A stretch of 64,000 nucleotides of DNA from Aminobacter ciceronei. Lineage in GTDB: Bacteria; Pseudomonadota; Alphaproteobacteria; Rhizobiales; Rhizobiaceae. Where the stretch lies: NCBI RefSeq assembly GCF_014138625.1, contig NZ_JACJHY010000004.1, forward strand, positions 62,001 to 126,000, in the 5' to 3' direction. Numbering within the stretch: position 1 is the first letter of the stretch; each line of letters starts with the position of its first letter. Shown here piece by piece: positions 55,585-64,000 of this stretch. Position numbers and translations under genes: made by a program. The notes beneath the pieces were generated by a model. The model was not told the DNA's origin. It did not search any database and saw only the letters and a list, made by a program, of their open reading frames with translations.

Positions 55585-56568
55585 CTAGAACGCGATGGCC
55601 TGGTCCAGTTCGGAGAGGGGGCGCACGCCCTGGAGCAGCGCCCTCGCCTCGGCCTCGTCCTGTTTCATCTGGACGACGAGGGCGTCGAGGCCTTCGAACT
55701 TGACCTCGCCCCTGAGGTAGCCGAACAGCGACACCGAGGCGATCTCGCCATAGAGGTCACCGGCAAAGTCGAAGACGAAGGTTTCGAGCAGCGGCGCCAG
55801 ATTGTCGCCCACCGTCGGACGGCGGCCGAAGCTGGCGACGCCGTCAAACAGCGTTCCGTCGGCGCGACGGAAACGCACGGCATAGATGCCTTCCTTGAGA
55901 CCGCTCTCCGAAGACAGCCGCATATTGGCGGTCGGAAAGCCCAGGGTGCGGCCCAGTTGCGCCCCACCGAAGACCTCTGCTTCGACCGTGTAGCGATAGC
56001 CGAGCAATCCGGCCGCTTCCGCCGCCTCGCCCCTGGACAGGAGTTCGCGGATCCGGCTCGACGAGATGATCTCGGTGCCTTCGTCGCGGAAGGCGTCGAC
56101 AAGGGTCACGCCGAAGCCGTGCCGCTCCCCCGCCGCCATCAGGAAAGCCGGTCCGCCCTGCCGGTTCTTGCCGAAATGGAAATCGAAGCCGGTGACGACG
56201 TGGCTGATGCCGAGGCGCTGCTCCAGGATGGAGGTGACGAAATCCTCGGCCGACAGGCCGGCAAATTCGCGCGTGAACGGCGTTTCGACGACACCGGCAA
56301 AGCCGAGCGCCTCGATCAGCCGCGCCTTGACCGGCGGCGGTGTCAGGACGAACAGCGGCACGTCGGGCCGGAACACTTTGCGCGGATGCGGTTCGAAGGT
56401 CAGCACCAGTGCCGCCACGCCGCGCCGCTGCGCCTCTTCGAGGGCGCGCTCGAGCACCGCCTGGTGGCCGCGATGGATGCCGTCGAAATTGCCGATGGCA
56501 ACGACGCTGCCGCGCAACCGCTCCGGCACCGGCTCTTCCCCCGAAATGCGAAGAAAGCTCTGTGTCAT
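55585..56568 (-). CDS. ribF: Bifunctional riboflavin kinase/FAD synthetase
   Basis: Makes FMN and then FAD from riboflavin. The N-terminal adenylyltransferase domain has GNFDGIHRGHQAVL at about 27-40 and a later SSSRIRELLSRGE; the C-terminal kinase domain has GAQLGRTLGFPTANM near residue 199-213. Length 327 is normal. It overlaps none of its neighbours, lying 8 bases from the HAD gene, with which it forms a leftward pair. The next genes downstream run the other way. Confidence 0.95.
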   Translation of the reverse strand: MTQSFLRISGEEPVPERLRGSVVAIGNFDGIHRGHQAVLERALEEAQRRGVAALVLTFEPHPRKVFRPDVPLFVLTPPPVKARLIEALGFAGVVETPFTREFAGLSAEDFVTSILEQRLGISHVVTGFDFHFGKNRQGGPAFLMAAGERHGFGVTLVDAFRDEGTEIISSSRIRELLSRGEAAEAAGLLGYRYTVEAEVFGGAQLGRTLGFPTANMRLSSESGLKEGIYAVRFRRADGTLFDGVASFGRRPTVGDNLAPLLETFVFDFAGDLYGEIASVSLFGYLRGEVKFEGLDALVVQMKQDEAEARALLQGVRPLSELDQAIAF

Positions 56569-56576
56569 CTTGGCGC

Positions 56577-57437
56577 TTACCGCAGCTTCGGAATGGTCGC
56601 GACCGGCGAATAGCCATGCTTGTCGAGGAACGCCGCGAGCATGTCAGGATCGGGCGCATGCGCCTCGCCATAGTCGCGGGCATGGATGCCACCCGAGACG
56701 TAGAGCACGTCGATGCCGTTGTCGGCGGCACCCTTGACGTCGGTGAACATGCCGTCGCCGATCGCCAGCGCATCAGCCAGCTTGACCTCGCGGCCGAGCA
56801 CTTCGCCCGCCGCCGCCAGTGCCGCCTCATAGATCGGCCGGTGCGGCTTGCCCGACACCAGCGTGCGGCCGCCGAGCTGGCCGTAGTCACGCGCCAGCGC
56901 GCCGGCGCACCAGATCAGCTCGTGGCCGCGCTCGACGACGATGTCGGGATTGGCGCAGATGAACGGCAGGTTGCGCGCGCGCAGGCGGCGCAGCATCTCG
57001 GCATAGTCGTCGGGCGTTTCGGTCTCGTCGTCGAAAAGCCCGGTGCAGACCACGACGGAGGCCTCGAACTCCTCGACAAGATCGACATCGAGACCGTCAT
57101 AGATCGGAAAATCGCGGTCGGGGCCGATGTGGAAGACCCGGCGCGGCCCCGAGCGGATCAATTCGCGGGTGACGTCGCCGGAGGTTACGACACGGTCCCA
57201 GGCGCTTTCGGGCACGCCAAGATTGGCGAGCTGGGCGATGACACCGGCGCGCGGACGCGGCGCATTGGTGATCAGCACGACAGCCACGCCCTTGTCGCGC
57301 GCGGCCTTGAGTGCCGCAGCGGCTTCGGGGAAAGCATCGACACCGTTGTGGATGACGCCCCAGACGTCGCAGAGCAAAGCCTGATAACGGCCGGTAAGCG
57401 CTTCGAGCGACGCGATTGATTGCGGCAAGCCTGCCAT
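56577..57437 (-). CDS. HAD-superfamily hydrolase, subclass IIA (TIGR01459-type)
   Basis: A 286-residue NagD-like phosphatase. The nucleophile region is LLCDVWGVIHNG (Asp and second Asp replaced by Trp as in this subfamily), threonine motif VLITNAPRPR, lysine in SGKPHRPIYEAAL and the acidic loop IGDGMFTDVKGA. The substrate is unknown. Start ATG at 57437 has AAGGA 7 bases upstream; an earlier TTG/GTG-type extension is less likely. ribF follows 8 bases later. Confidence 0.88.
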   Translation of the reverse strand: MAGLPQSIASLEALTGRYQALLCDVWGVIHNGVDAFPEAAAALKAARDKGVAVVLITNAPRPRAGVIAQLANLGVPESAWDRVVTSGDVTRELIRSGPRRVFHIGPDRDFPIYDGLDVDLVEEFEASVVVCTGLFDDETETPDDYAEMLRRLRARNLPFICANPDIVVERGHELIWCAGALARDYGQLGGRTLVSGKPHRPIYEAALAAAGEVLGREVKLADALAIGDGMFTDVKGAADNGIDVLYVSGGIHARDYGEAHAPDPDMLAAFLDKHGYSPVATIPKLR

Positions 57438-57703
57438 TTCCTGTCCTTCGATCGATCCCAACGGGAGACTTTGGCTGAACGGCCAAGCAGCCCGGAATTA
57501 TCCGAACCGGCCCGTCCTGTCACCAGCTTTTGCCCTTGATGCAACTATGCCAGCGACACCGACAGCGTCCCTGCCACGGCAGGTCGGTGCCCGCTTGGTA
57601 AACGGGAAGCTAATCTGCAACCGCGACTTGTCGTTAGATTAGGAACCGCAAATTTACCGATTGTGTGCGAATTTACTGGGGTTGAGCTCGGGGACCCCCA
57701 TCC

Positions 57704-59683
57704 ATGATCCGCAATTTTTTGCGCGACCGGCGCGGTAGCTATGCAATCCTCACAGTCGCAGCAATGGTACCGATCATGGGGGCTCTGGCTCTCGCGATCG
57801 ATTATTCGGAGATGTCGCGCCAGCGCGAGATCACGCGCAACGCCCTTGACGCCGCCGGCATCGCCACGGCCAGGCGCCTCATCGAAGGCGCCACCGACGA
57901 CCAGCTCAAGGCCTATGCGAGCGACTTCTTCAAGGCCAATCTCGGTCCGGTGAAGCCGGCGAACACCACACTGGTGGTGACCCTGCCCGGCAACAATTCG
58001 GGCGGCGGCACACTGAAGCTCGAAGCCAATCTCAAATATGATCCTTATTTCGTGCCCGCCGCGGCAGCACTTCTCGGCAAGGGCAGCGGGTCGAACCAGA
58101 TGGAATTTTCCGTCAAGTCGGAGATACGCCTCAAGAACACGCTCGAGGTCGCCCTCGTCCTCGATAATTCGGGGTCGATGAGTTATCTCGGGTCCGGCAC
58201 CGGCCAGAAGCGCATCGACCTGCTCAAGGCCGCGTCCAAGCAGTTGGTCGACAAGATGGCCGACCAGGCCGCCGCGATGAAGCAGATCGACAAGCCGGTG
58301 CAGTTCGGACTGGTGCCGTTTGCCGCCTCGGTCAACATCGCGCCCGACAATGACGACCAGTCCTGGATGGATACGAACGGGCTGTCGCCTGTTCATCACG
58401 AGAACTTCGACTGGTCGAAGATGACGCAAGCCAACATGACGGCCGCCGACATCGCCCAAATCGGCGAGCGCTTCGCCGAATATTCGGGCGGCATGTGGCG
58501 CAAGAAGGGTGCCGGCTGGGGAACCGCGGTCGGCGAGCCGCTCACCAGGTTCAGCCTGTATCAAGACATCATCGCGCAAACCGACCGAGAGGCTGTGCCA
58601 AACACCGTCAGGCGGGTTTGCAAGCGCTACAGCAGCGGCAGGTGTCGCGAGTATACCAACGAACCAGAATACGAGTACACGGTCAGCCAATATACCAGTT
58701 GGCAGGGTTGCGTCGAAGCGCGCCCGGCGCCCTACAATACCGACGACACGACGGCCACGACGACAAAACCGGAGACGCTGTTCGTGCCGATGTTCGCCCC
58801 CGACGAGGCGAGGCACCTGTGGACCGACCTGGACGATGACGGCATTCCCGACCTCAACTCCGACAACTGGAACTACGACAACGACTGGTGGGCCGACTGG
58901 CAGGACACCACCACCAAGCCTCGCCAAGCCGACATGCGGAAGTATTTCCGTGTCAAGCCTTATGATGCGGCGGCCGCGCCTGACGGCAATGGTCCGAACT
59001 ACTCCTGCACCACCAATCCGATCACCCCGCTGACCGACATCAGCGTGACCGCCGGGAAAGACGCCATCAAGAAGGCCATCGACGACATGGAGCCGTCCGG
59101 CAACACCAACGTGCCGGAAGGCACCGCCTGGGGCTGGAGGGTGGTGTCGAGCCCCGCGCCGTTCACCGGCGGCAGGTCTGAATCGGAAAAGGGCAACGAC
59201 AAGGTCATCATCGTCCTGACCGACGGCGCCAACACCTACAGCTCGTTCGGCGACCAGAGCTATGCCAACAACCGCTCGACCTATGCCGCCTATGGTTATG
59301 CCGGCAAGGGCTACAACGGCACCAGCACGTCGCGCATATTCATGGGCACCAGTTCGTCGGTGAGCAAGTCTACCTACACCAGCGACAACTTCCAGGCGGC
59401 GATGGACGAGACGATGCAGACGGTCTGCTCCAACGCCAAGGGCGTCAATGCCCGCAAGATCGACGGCCAGGGCAATGACGCCGTCGTCGTCATGACCGTG
59501 TCGCTCGACCTCAGCGAAAGCAAGACCGCCGAGAAGAAGGCCATCGACGCGATGAAGGCCTGCGCCTCCTATTCGCGCACCACCATCGGCAAGAAGCTCT
59601 ACTGGAACGCCACCGGCGCCAATCTGATGCAGGTGTTCAAGGAGATCGCCGACGAGCTGTCGAACCTGCGCATCGTCGGCTGA
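57704..59683 (+). CDS. TadG-like pilus protein with split von Willebrand A domain
   Basis: A 659-residue membrane-anchored protein. The N-terminal TadE/TadG helix (RRGSYAILTVAAMVPIMGALALAIDYSEMSRQ) anchors it; a von Willebrand A domain begins with the MIDAS motif DNSGS (154-158) and resumes with LTDGANT near 507. Between them lies a long insertion with an aspartate-rich D-x-D-x-D-G-x-x-D loop (Asp375-Asp383), a pattern of calcium-binding repeats. Four cysteines occur in the insert. Tad-pilus secretion partners are not in this window. Confidence 0.88.
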   Translation: MIRNFLRDRRGSYAILTVAAMVPIMGALALAIDYSEMSRQREITRNALDAAGIATARRLIEGATDDQLKAYASDFFKANLGPVKPANTTLVVTLPGNNSGGGTLKLEANLKYDPYFVPAAAALLGKGSGSNQMEFSVKSEIRLKNTLEVALVLDNSGSMSYLGSGTGQKRIDLLKAASKQLVDKMADQAAAMKQIDKPVQFGLVPFAASVNIAPDNDDQSWMDTNGLSPVHHENFDWSKMTQANMTAADIAQIGERFAEYSGGMWRKKGAGWGTAVGEPLTRFSLYQDIIAQTDREAVPNTVRRVCKRYSSGRCREYTNEPEYEYTVSQYTSWQGCVEARPAPYNTDDTTATTTKPETLFVPMFAPDEARHLWTDLDDDGIPDLNSDNWNYDNDWWADWQDTTTKPRQADMRKYFRVKPYDAAAAPDGNGPNYSCTTNPITPLTDISVTAGKDAIKKAIDDMEPSGNTNVPEGTAWGWRVVSSPAPFTGGRSESEKGNDKVIIVLTDGANTYSSFGDQSYANNRSTYAAYGYAGKGYNGTSTSRIFMGTSSSVSKSTYTSDNFQAAMDETMQTVCSNAKGVNARKIDGQGNDAVVVMTVSLDLSESKTAEKKAIDAMKACASYSRTTIGKKLYWNATGANLMQVFKEIADELSNLRIVG

Positions 59684-59701
59684 CGACAGCCGCCAAACAT
59701 G

Positions 59702-59740
59702 AAAAGGCGCCACCCTCGCGGGCGGCGCCTTTTTTCTTTT
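59702..59740 (+). terminator. Rho-independent terminator after the TadG-like gene
   Basis: AAAAGGCGCC, a GC-rich loop and GGCGCCTTTTTT CTTTT give a strong stem with a T-run. Located 18 bases after the stop; it also faces the convergent efflux gene. Confidence 0.88.
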
Positions 59741-59765
59741 CGCTCTTCAAGCGCTGCCGGGCAGT

Positions 59766-61307
59766 TCAGTCCATATGCGCTGCCGGGGCAGCGCCGGCCG
59801 TCGCCTGCCCCTTCGGCTTGCGCAGCAAAAGCGCCAGCGGAATGGCACAGAGCGAGACGACCATCATCAGCTTGAAGTCGTCGATGTAGGAGATCATCAG
59901 CGCCTGGATGTTGACCAGGCCGTCGACCTGCGACAGCGCTGTCGGGTTGCCGGCGACCGCCCCCGGTGACAGTGCCATCAGGTTGGGGTTGAACGGCGTG
60001 ATGTTGGCCGAGAGCTCGGCATGGTTGATCTGGACGTTGCGCGTCAACAGCACCGTGACGATCGAAATGCCGATCGACGAGCCGATGTTGCGCACCAGGC
60101 TGAACAGGCTCGCGGCGTCGGTGCGGTATTGCGGCGCCAGCGTCGCAAACGCCACCGTCGACAGCGGCACGAAGACGAGGCCGAGGCCGAGGCCCTGCAC
60201 GACGCCGGTCGAAACGATCAGGAAGGCGTCCATCTGTGGCGTGAAGCCGGTCATGTAATAGAGCGACAACGCTGTCAAAATCAGGCCGGCGACGACGAGG
60301 TAGCGGTTGTCGACCATGCGCACCAGGCGCCCGACAAGCAGCATCGAGATCATCGTGCCGACGCCGCGCGGCGCCATGACCAGGCCGGTGGTGATGGTCG
60401 GGTAGCCATAGATGCGGGCCAGCATCGGCGGCAACAGCGCCAGGCTCGCCAGAAGGATGACGCCGATGACGAAGATGAACACCAGGCCGGTGACGAAGTT
60501 GCGGTCGGTGAAGATTTTTGGGTCGAGGAAGGTATTCTCAGACATCGCCATATGGACGGCAAAGACCCAGAAGCCTGTGATGGCCAGGCCGAGCTCGATC
60601 CAGATCTCGACGGCCGAGAACCAATCGACCTCGCCGCCGCGGTCGAGCATCAGCTGCAGCGCGCCGACGCCTAGGGACAGCATGGCAAAACCGAAGAAGT
60701 CGAAGCCGCGCAGGCGCTTGGCGACGGCCGGCAGATAAGCTGCCGAGCCGAGGAAAGCGACGATGCCGACAGGCAGGTTGATGAAGAACACCCAGCGCCA
60801 GTTGAAGCTCTCGGTCAGCCAGCCGCCAAGCGTCGGGCCGATGATCGGGCCGACCATGATGCCGGCGCCCCACAGTGCCATGGCCTGGCCGTGGCGCTCC
60901 TTGGGGTTGATGTCGAGCAGGAAGGTCTGGCTCAGTGGCACGATGGCCGCGCCGAACAAGCCCTGGAGGACGCGGAACAGCACCATCGTCTCGAGGCTCC
61001 AGGCGACGCCGCAGAGCATCGACATGATGGTGAAGCCGACGACCGAGACGAGGAACAGCTCCTTGCGGCCGAAACGGTCCGACATCCAGCCGGTCAGCGG
61101 CGTCATGATGGCGGCGGCGACGATATAGGAAGTCAGCACCCAGTTGATGGTGTCCTGGGACGCCCCGAGATCGCCGACCATCGAGGGCAGCGCGACATTG
61201 GCGATGGTGGTGTCGAGCACCTGCATCACCGTTGCCAGCATGATGGCAACCGTGATCAGGCCGCGATGCGGCACCTCGGTGAGGGATTTTGCTGCTGACT
61301 GGCTCAT
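59766..61307 (-). CDS. emrB: EmrB/QacA-type multidrug MFS transporter
   Basis: A 513-residue inner-membrane drug:H+ antiporter of the DHA2 branch with 14 hydrophobic segments. The motifs LDTTIANVALP and GWMSDRFGRKELFLVS in the first half and the C-motif GPIIGPTLGGWL are intact. It is the last gene of the leftward marR-emrA-emrB unit, pairing with the membrane-fusion protein to pump across both membranes. Confidence 0.92.
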   Translation of the reverse strand: MSQSAAKSLTEVPHRGLITVAIMLATVMQVLDTTIANVALPSMVGDLGASQDTINWVLTSYIVAAAIMTPLTGWMSDRFGRKELFLVSVVGFTIMSMLCGVAWSLETMVLFRVLQGLFGAAIVPLSQTFLLDINPKERHGQAMALWGAGIMVGPIIGPTLGGWLTESFNWRWVFFINLPVGIVAFLGSAAYLPAVAKRLRGFDFFGFAMLSLGVGALQLMLDRGGEVDWFSAVEIWIELGLAITGFWVFAVHMAMSENTFLDPKIFTDRNFVTGLVFIFVIGVILLASLALLPPMLARIYGYPTITTGLVMAPRGVGTMISMLLVGRLVRMVDNRYLVVAGLILTALSLYYMTGFTPQMDAFLIVSTGVVQGLGLGLVFVPLSTVAFATLAPQYRTDAASLFSLVRNIGSSIGISIVTVLLTRNVQINHAELSANITPFNPNLMALSPGAVAGNPTALSQVDGLVNIQALMISYIDDFKLMMVVSLCAIPLALLLRKPKGQATAGAAPAAHMD

Positions 61308-61475
61308 TCGACCAACCCTTGGGACCCTGTGGTCGTCAAGCGGCGACCAGAAGCCGGAGCGCCGGCCACGTCAGCGCGGCCGGATCCACTTCGAAAATTT
61401 CAAATGTGCACTGGGGCAGCGGTTCCGCCGCCCACTTGGATACGAACGGGCTGCTACGCCGCCCCGGGACGGCGC

Positions 61476-62618
61476 TTACTCCGCCGCCACCGCGTGACCG
61501 AAGATGCTGCCGAAGCCGCGCGACACGCCGGTGTCGATCGACACGGTGGCGCTCATGCCGGTGCGCATGGCAAGACCGGCGTCGCCGGCGTCGACCTTGA
61601 TCCTGACCGGAATGCGCTGGGTGACCTTGACCCAGTTGCCGGTGGCGTTCTGGGCCGGCAGCAGCGAGAACTCGGCGCCGGTGCCGGCGCCGATCGCCTC
61701 GACGGTGCCGCGGAAGCTGCGGTCCGGATATGTGTCGAGCACGATCTCGGCTTCCTGGCCGACCTTCATGTGGGTCAGCTGCGTTTCCTTGAAATTGGCC
61801 TCGATCCAGGTGTCGCCCGTCTCGACCAGGCTGAACAGTGCTGTGCCGGTGCCGACGAACTGGCCGACCTTGAAGGACGCGGCCTGCGAGACCACGCCGT
61901 CGGCGGGGGCGCGGACCGTGGTCTGGGCCAGGTTGAAGGCTGCCTTGTCGCGGGCGGCGAGCGCCGACAGGACGGTTGGGTGCTTGTCGGTCTCGATGTC
62001 GGGATTGCCGCCGAGCGCTGCCTTGGCGCTGGCGATGCCCTGCACCGCCGCACTGTGCTGCTCCTGCGCCTTGTCGAGGTCCATGCGGGCCTCGTCGAGC
62101 GACGACTTGGTGTTGACGCCCTTGGTGACCAGACCGTTGCTGCGGTCGAACTGCGCCTGGGCATAGTCGAGGCCGCTGGCTGCGACCCGTTCCTGGGCGA
62201 CCGCCTGGCTGTAGGCGGCGCGCAGCTGCTCTACATTGAGGCGGGCGGCGGCAAGGGTCGCGTCCGACTGGGCAAGCGCGATCTTGTAGGGCTCGGGATC
62301 GACCTCGAACAGGACGTCGCCCGTTTTCACCGTGGAGTTGTCCGTGACGTCGACCTTGACGATGCGGCCGGCCGCTTCCGAGGCGATGTTGACCTTGGCC
62401 TGGCGCAGATTGGCGTTTTCGGTTTCCTGGTAGCGGCCGCCGGTGACCCAGAAATAGCCGCCGCCGACCACCAAAGCGAGCGGCAAAGCCGCCATCAGCA
62501 AGACGCGGCCGCGCTTCTTCGGCGCCGGCTGAGGTGCCGCCGCCTGCTGCGGCACGACCGCCACGCCCTCGAGTTCGACCTTCGTGCTGTTCTCGTTCAC
62601 TTTCGCCACCGCGTTCAT
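61476..62618 (-). CDS. emrA: EmrA-type membrane-fusion protein
   Basis: A 380-residue HlyD-family periplasmic adaptor: one N-terminal membrane segment (RVLLMAALPLALVVGGGYFWV), the lipoyl/barrel-sandwich start AAGRIVKVDVTDNSTVKTGDVLFEVDPEPYKIAL, a coiled-coil hairpin (about 95-190) and the closing beta domain (VRAPADGVVSQ, GDTWIEANFKETQL). The ATG at 62618 overlaps the marR stop by 4 bases; an earlier TTG is part of the ribosome-binding region. Confidence 0.92.
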   Translation of the reverse strand: MNAVAKVNENSTKVELEGVAVVPQQAAAPQPAPKKRGRVLLMAALPLALVVGGGYFWVTGGRYQETENANLRQAKVNIASEAAGRIVKVDVTDNSTVKTGDVLFEVDPEPYKIALAQSDATLAAARLNVEQLRAAYSQAVAQERVAASGLDYAQAQFDRSNGLVTKGVNTKSSLDEARMDLDKAQEQHSAAVQGIASAKAALGGNPDIETDKHPTVLSALAARDKAAFNLAQTTVRAPADGVVSQAASFKVGQFVGTGTALFSLVETGDTWIEANFKETQLTHMKVGQEAEIVLDTYPDRSFRGTVEAIGAGTGAEFSLLPAQNATGNWVKVTQRIPVRIKVDAGDAGLAMRTGMSATVSIDTGVSRGFGSIFGHAVAAE

Positions 62619-63094
62619 GTCTTCGTCTCTCTCAAACAATTCGCATCCATGGGCTCGCCCGCGGAAAGGTTGTCGACAATGGTGCGCAGGCCATGGACCG
62701 TGGCGAGGCGCTGTTCATCGGAAAGTCCCGCCAGCGCCTTCTCGTACACTTCGCCGGCGACCGCCTTGACCTTGGAAAAGGCCTCCAGCGCCTTGTCGGT
62801 CGGAAAGATCATCCGCACCCGTCTATCGCTGGCGCCCTGGCGTCGCTCGATCCAGCCGCCCTCCTCCATCCGGTCCAGCAGTCGCGAGACGCTGATCGGT
62901 TCGATTTCTAGCAGCTCGGCAAGCCGCGCCTGGGCCACGCCCTCTTCCTTGACCAGCCGGACCAGCAGCCGCCATTGCGCCGCCGACAGACCGAACTCGC
63001 TGCCGCGCTGCTCGAAACTGCGGCGCATCAGCCGTGCGGCGTCGTGGATCAGGAAACCCAGCCTGTCGATGCCTTCATTTTTCATGAGCCGCAT
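62615..63094 (-). CDS. MarR-family regulator of the efflux operon
   Basis: A 159-residue MarR protein with the winged-helix core SAAQWRLLVRLVKEEGVAQARLAELLEIEPISVSRLLDRMEEGGWIERRQGASDRRVRMIFPT at about 36-98. Expected to repress the marR-emrAB unit and release on binding phenolic or drug ligands. A perfect palindrome and TATAAT lie right in front of the first ATG. If TATAAT is the -10 box, the mRNA begins after that ATG and the true start would be ATG at 63085. Confidence 0.88.
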   Translation of the reverse strand: MRLMKNEGIDRLGFLIHDAARLMRRSFEQRGSEFGLSAAQWRLLVRLVKEEGVAQARLAELLEIEPISVSRLLDRMEEGGWIERRQGASDRRVRMIFPTDKALEAFSKVKAVAGEVYEKALAGLSDEQRLATVHGLRTIVDNLSAGEPMDANCLRETKT

Positions 63095-63096
63095 AT

Positions 63097-63113
63097 ATTA
63101 TAAGCATGCTTAT
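63097..63113. promoter_or_regulatory. MarR operator palindrome overlapping a TATAAT box
   Basis: ATAAGCATGCTTAT (63100-63113) is a perfect 14-bp palindrome. On the minus strand TATAAT occupies 63102-63097, three bases from the first ATG of the MarR gene. The overlap suits repression by blocking polymerase. Confidence 0.65.
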
Positions 63114-63256
63114 CATTCAAGCGGCGTTTTTTGCATGGCACGCCTGCATTCGCATCCCAGCCTTCACATCATCGTGTGCCGGCCTAGCGATTAGGCGACT
63201 GTTAATCATGCGGGCTCATCGTCTAGGACAACGCCACGACAAACAGGATCGATCGC

Positions 63257-63871
63257 ATGCCCGACCGGTCGCCCAACCGGCGTCATATCCTCAAGGCCGT
63301 TGCTGCCCTTGGCGCGCTTGCCCCGCTGCCGCTCTGGGCCAATCCGATGCCGAGCGTCGAAGAGGTCGCCTTCGATCCCGACATCCCGGTGCTCGGCAAT
63401 GCCGACGGCGACGTCACGGTGGTCGAGTTCACCGACTACCAGTGCCCCTATTGCAAGCTGAGCTTCCTGCAATTGTCCGAGGTGATGAAGGAAGACACAG
63501 GCATTCGCCTCGTGCTGCGCGACTGGCCGATCTTTGGCGAGGTCTCGCGCAATGCCGCCCTGCTCACCCTGGCCGCAAACAGCCAGGGCCGTTATGCCGA
63601 CGCCGTGCAGACGCTGATGACCGCCCGCGAAAAGCTGACATTCCGCAGCACCGCCAATCTGCTTGACGAAGCCGGCGTCGATGTCGAGCGCGCCCGCGGC
63701 GATCTCCAGGCGAGGCAGGACGTGCTGGTCGGCGTGCTCCAGCGCAACGAGGCCCAGGCCAGCGCTTTGCAGCTCCAGGGCACGCCGGGCTTCCTGATCG
63801 GCAAGGCGCTTTATAAGCGCGGCATGACCTCGGACGACTTCCGCAAGGCCATCGCCCGGGCGCGCGCCTAG
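63257..63871 (+). CDS. DsbA-family thioredoxin-fold protein
   Basis: A 204-residue exported thiol-disulfide protein. The N-terminus PNRRHILKAVAALGALAPLPLWANP contains a twin arginine and hydrophobic stretch, so Tat or Sec export is possible. The active motif CPYC lies at residues 63-66 in EFTDYQCPYCKLSF, and the cis-Pro loop is LQGTPGFLIG. Closest to the DsbA-like/DsbG-BdbD group used for oxidising or repairing periplasmic thiols. It stands alone before the CIRCE region. Confidence 0.88.
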   Translation: MPDRSPNRRHILKAVAALGALAPLPLWANPMPSVEEVAFDPDIPVLGNADGDVTVVEFTDYQCPYCKLSFLQLSEVMKEDTGIRLVLRDWPIFGEVSRNAALLTLAANSQGRYADAVQTLMTAREKLTFRSTANLLDEAGVDVERARGDLQARQDVLVGVLQRNEAQASALQLQGTPGFLIGKALYKRGMTSDDFRKAIARARA

Positions 63872-63910
63872 GCTCCCCAGAAAAGTCGCTGTCGCGAAGC
63901 TGTCATTCCC

Positions 63911-63939
63911 TTGACAGCTGAGGGGTGGCGGACTATCTC
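63911..63939 (+). promoter_or_regulatory. Sigma70-type promoter of the CIRCE-controlled operon
   Basis: TTGACA (63911-63916) and TATCTC (63934-63939) are separated by 17 bases. Transcription would start just before the CIRCE element. The genes it drives are beyond the window edge. Confidence 0.8.
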
Positions 63940-63948
63940 AGCGGCACG

Positions 63949-63975
63949 TTAGCACTCGCTCGAAGTGAGTGCTAA
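63949..63975 (+). promoter_or_regulatory. CIRCE element (HrcA operator)
   Basis: TTAGCACTC-N9-GAGTGCTAA is an exact match to the CIRCE consensus bound by HrcA. In Alphaproteobacteria it stands before groES-groEL, so a groESL operon is expected immediately to the right. Confidence 0.95.
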
Positions 63976-64000
63976 CCAAGTCCGGTTCAGCCGGACAGAG

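Noticed and set aside
57545-59713. A 722-residue minus-strand open frame
   Set aside because: Antisense to the TadG-like gene, which has a membrane anchor, MIDAS motif and terminator on the plus strand.

Overview
The window is a high-GC chromosomal segment of an alphaproteobacterium. Gene content and order point to the Hyphomicrobiales, most like Mesorhizobium, Aminobacter or a related Phyllobacteriaceae genus. The markers are a hutF-type histidine pathway, aztABCD zinc import, an lpxK-waaA-DUF374-DUF4170-cysQ-pmbA lipopolysaccharide cluster, and a CIRCE element at the right edge where a groESL operon would be expected. Genus assignment is inference; no rRNA or tRNA gene was seen.

Layout. 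1-7.4 kb: histidine utilisation, with hutIHGU leftward and hutF-hutC rightward from a shared region holding a perfect palindrome that looks like the HutC operator. 7.4-13.4 kb: a RidA-like protein, then the zinc locus aztABCD plus a CobW-type GTPase, with three related Zur-box-like sequences, one of them inside aztC. 13.4-17.3 kb: a small phosphatase/sulfurtransferase-like protein, a VapBC pair with two perfect palindromes in front of it, and a leftward DinB / FAH-like / metallo-beta-lactamase operon with an HPP membrane protein. 17.4-19.7 kb: threonine degradation (kbl-tdh). 19.9-22.3 kb: an enolase-superfamily gene between two paralogous cupins. 22.6-30.9 kb: glutaryl-CoA dehydrogenase with a divergent LysR regulator, a flavin N-demethylase-like protein, queF, and an MttB-superfamily methyltransferase with a divergent LysR regulator. 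31-35.2 kb: mutL, an EamA exporter and a third LysR gene. 35.3-41.2 kb: lipid A/Kdo genes and pmbA; lpxK appears to start at CTG. 41.4-47 kb: MATE exporter, patatin, a paired active/inactive M16 peptidase couple and rsmD. 47-50.6 kb: a pseudouridine synthase with long repetitive tails, tadA and a lipoprotein. 50.8-57.4 kb: ileS, a MipA-type outer membrane protein, an HdeD-type protein, ribF and a HAD phosphatase. 57.7-64 kb: a TadG-like von Willebrand protein, a MarR-EmrA-EmrB efflux operon, a DsbA-like protein, and a sigma70 promoter with CIRCE.

The genome carries dispersed palindromic intergenic repeats (22.5, 31.0, 33.0 and 49.8 kb) and several short tandem repeats, including a 14-bp unit repeated four times across the lpxK stop codon. 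No phage, insertion sequence, CRISPR array or integrative element was recognised, and most genes are core or catabolic. The observations most worth a second look are the CTG start of lpxK, the repeat-bearing pseudouridine synthase, the intragenic zinc box, the MttB/N-demethylase neighbourhood, the altered active-site motifs in three enzymes, and LysR-gene palindromes that overlap their own start codons.
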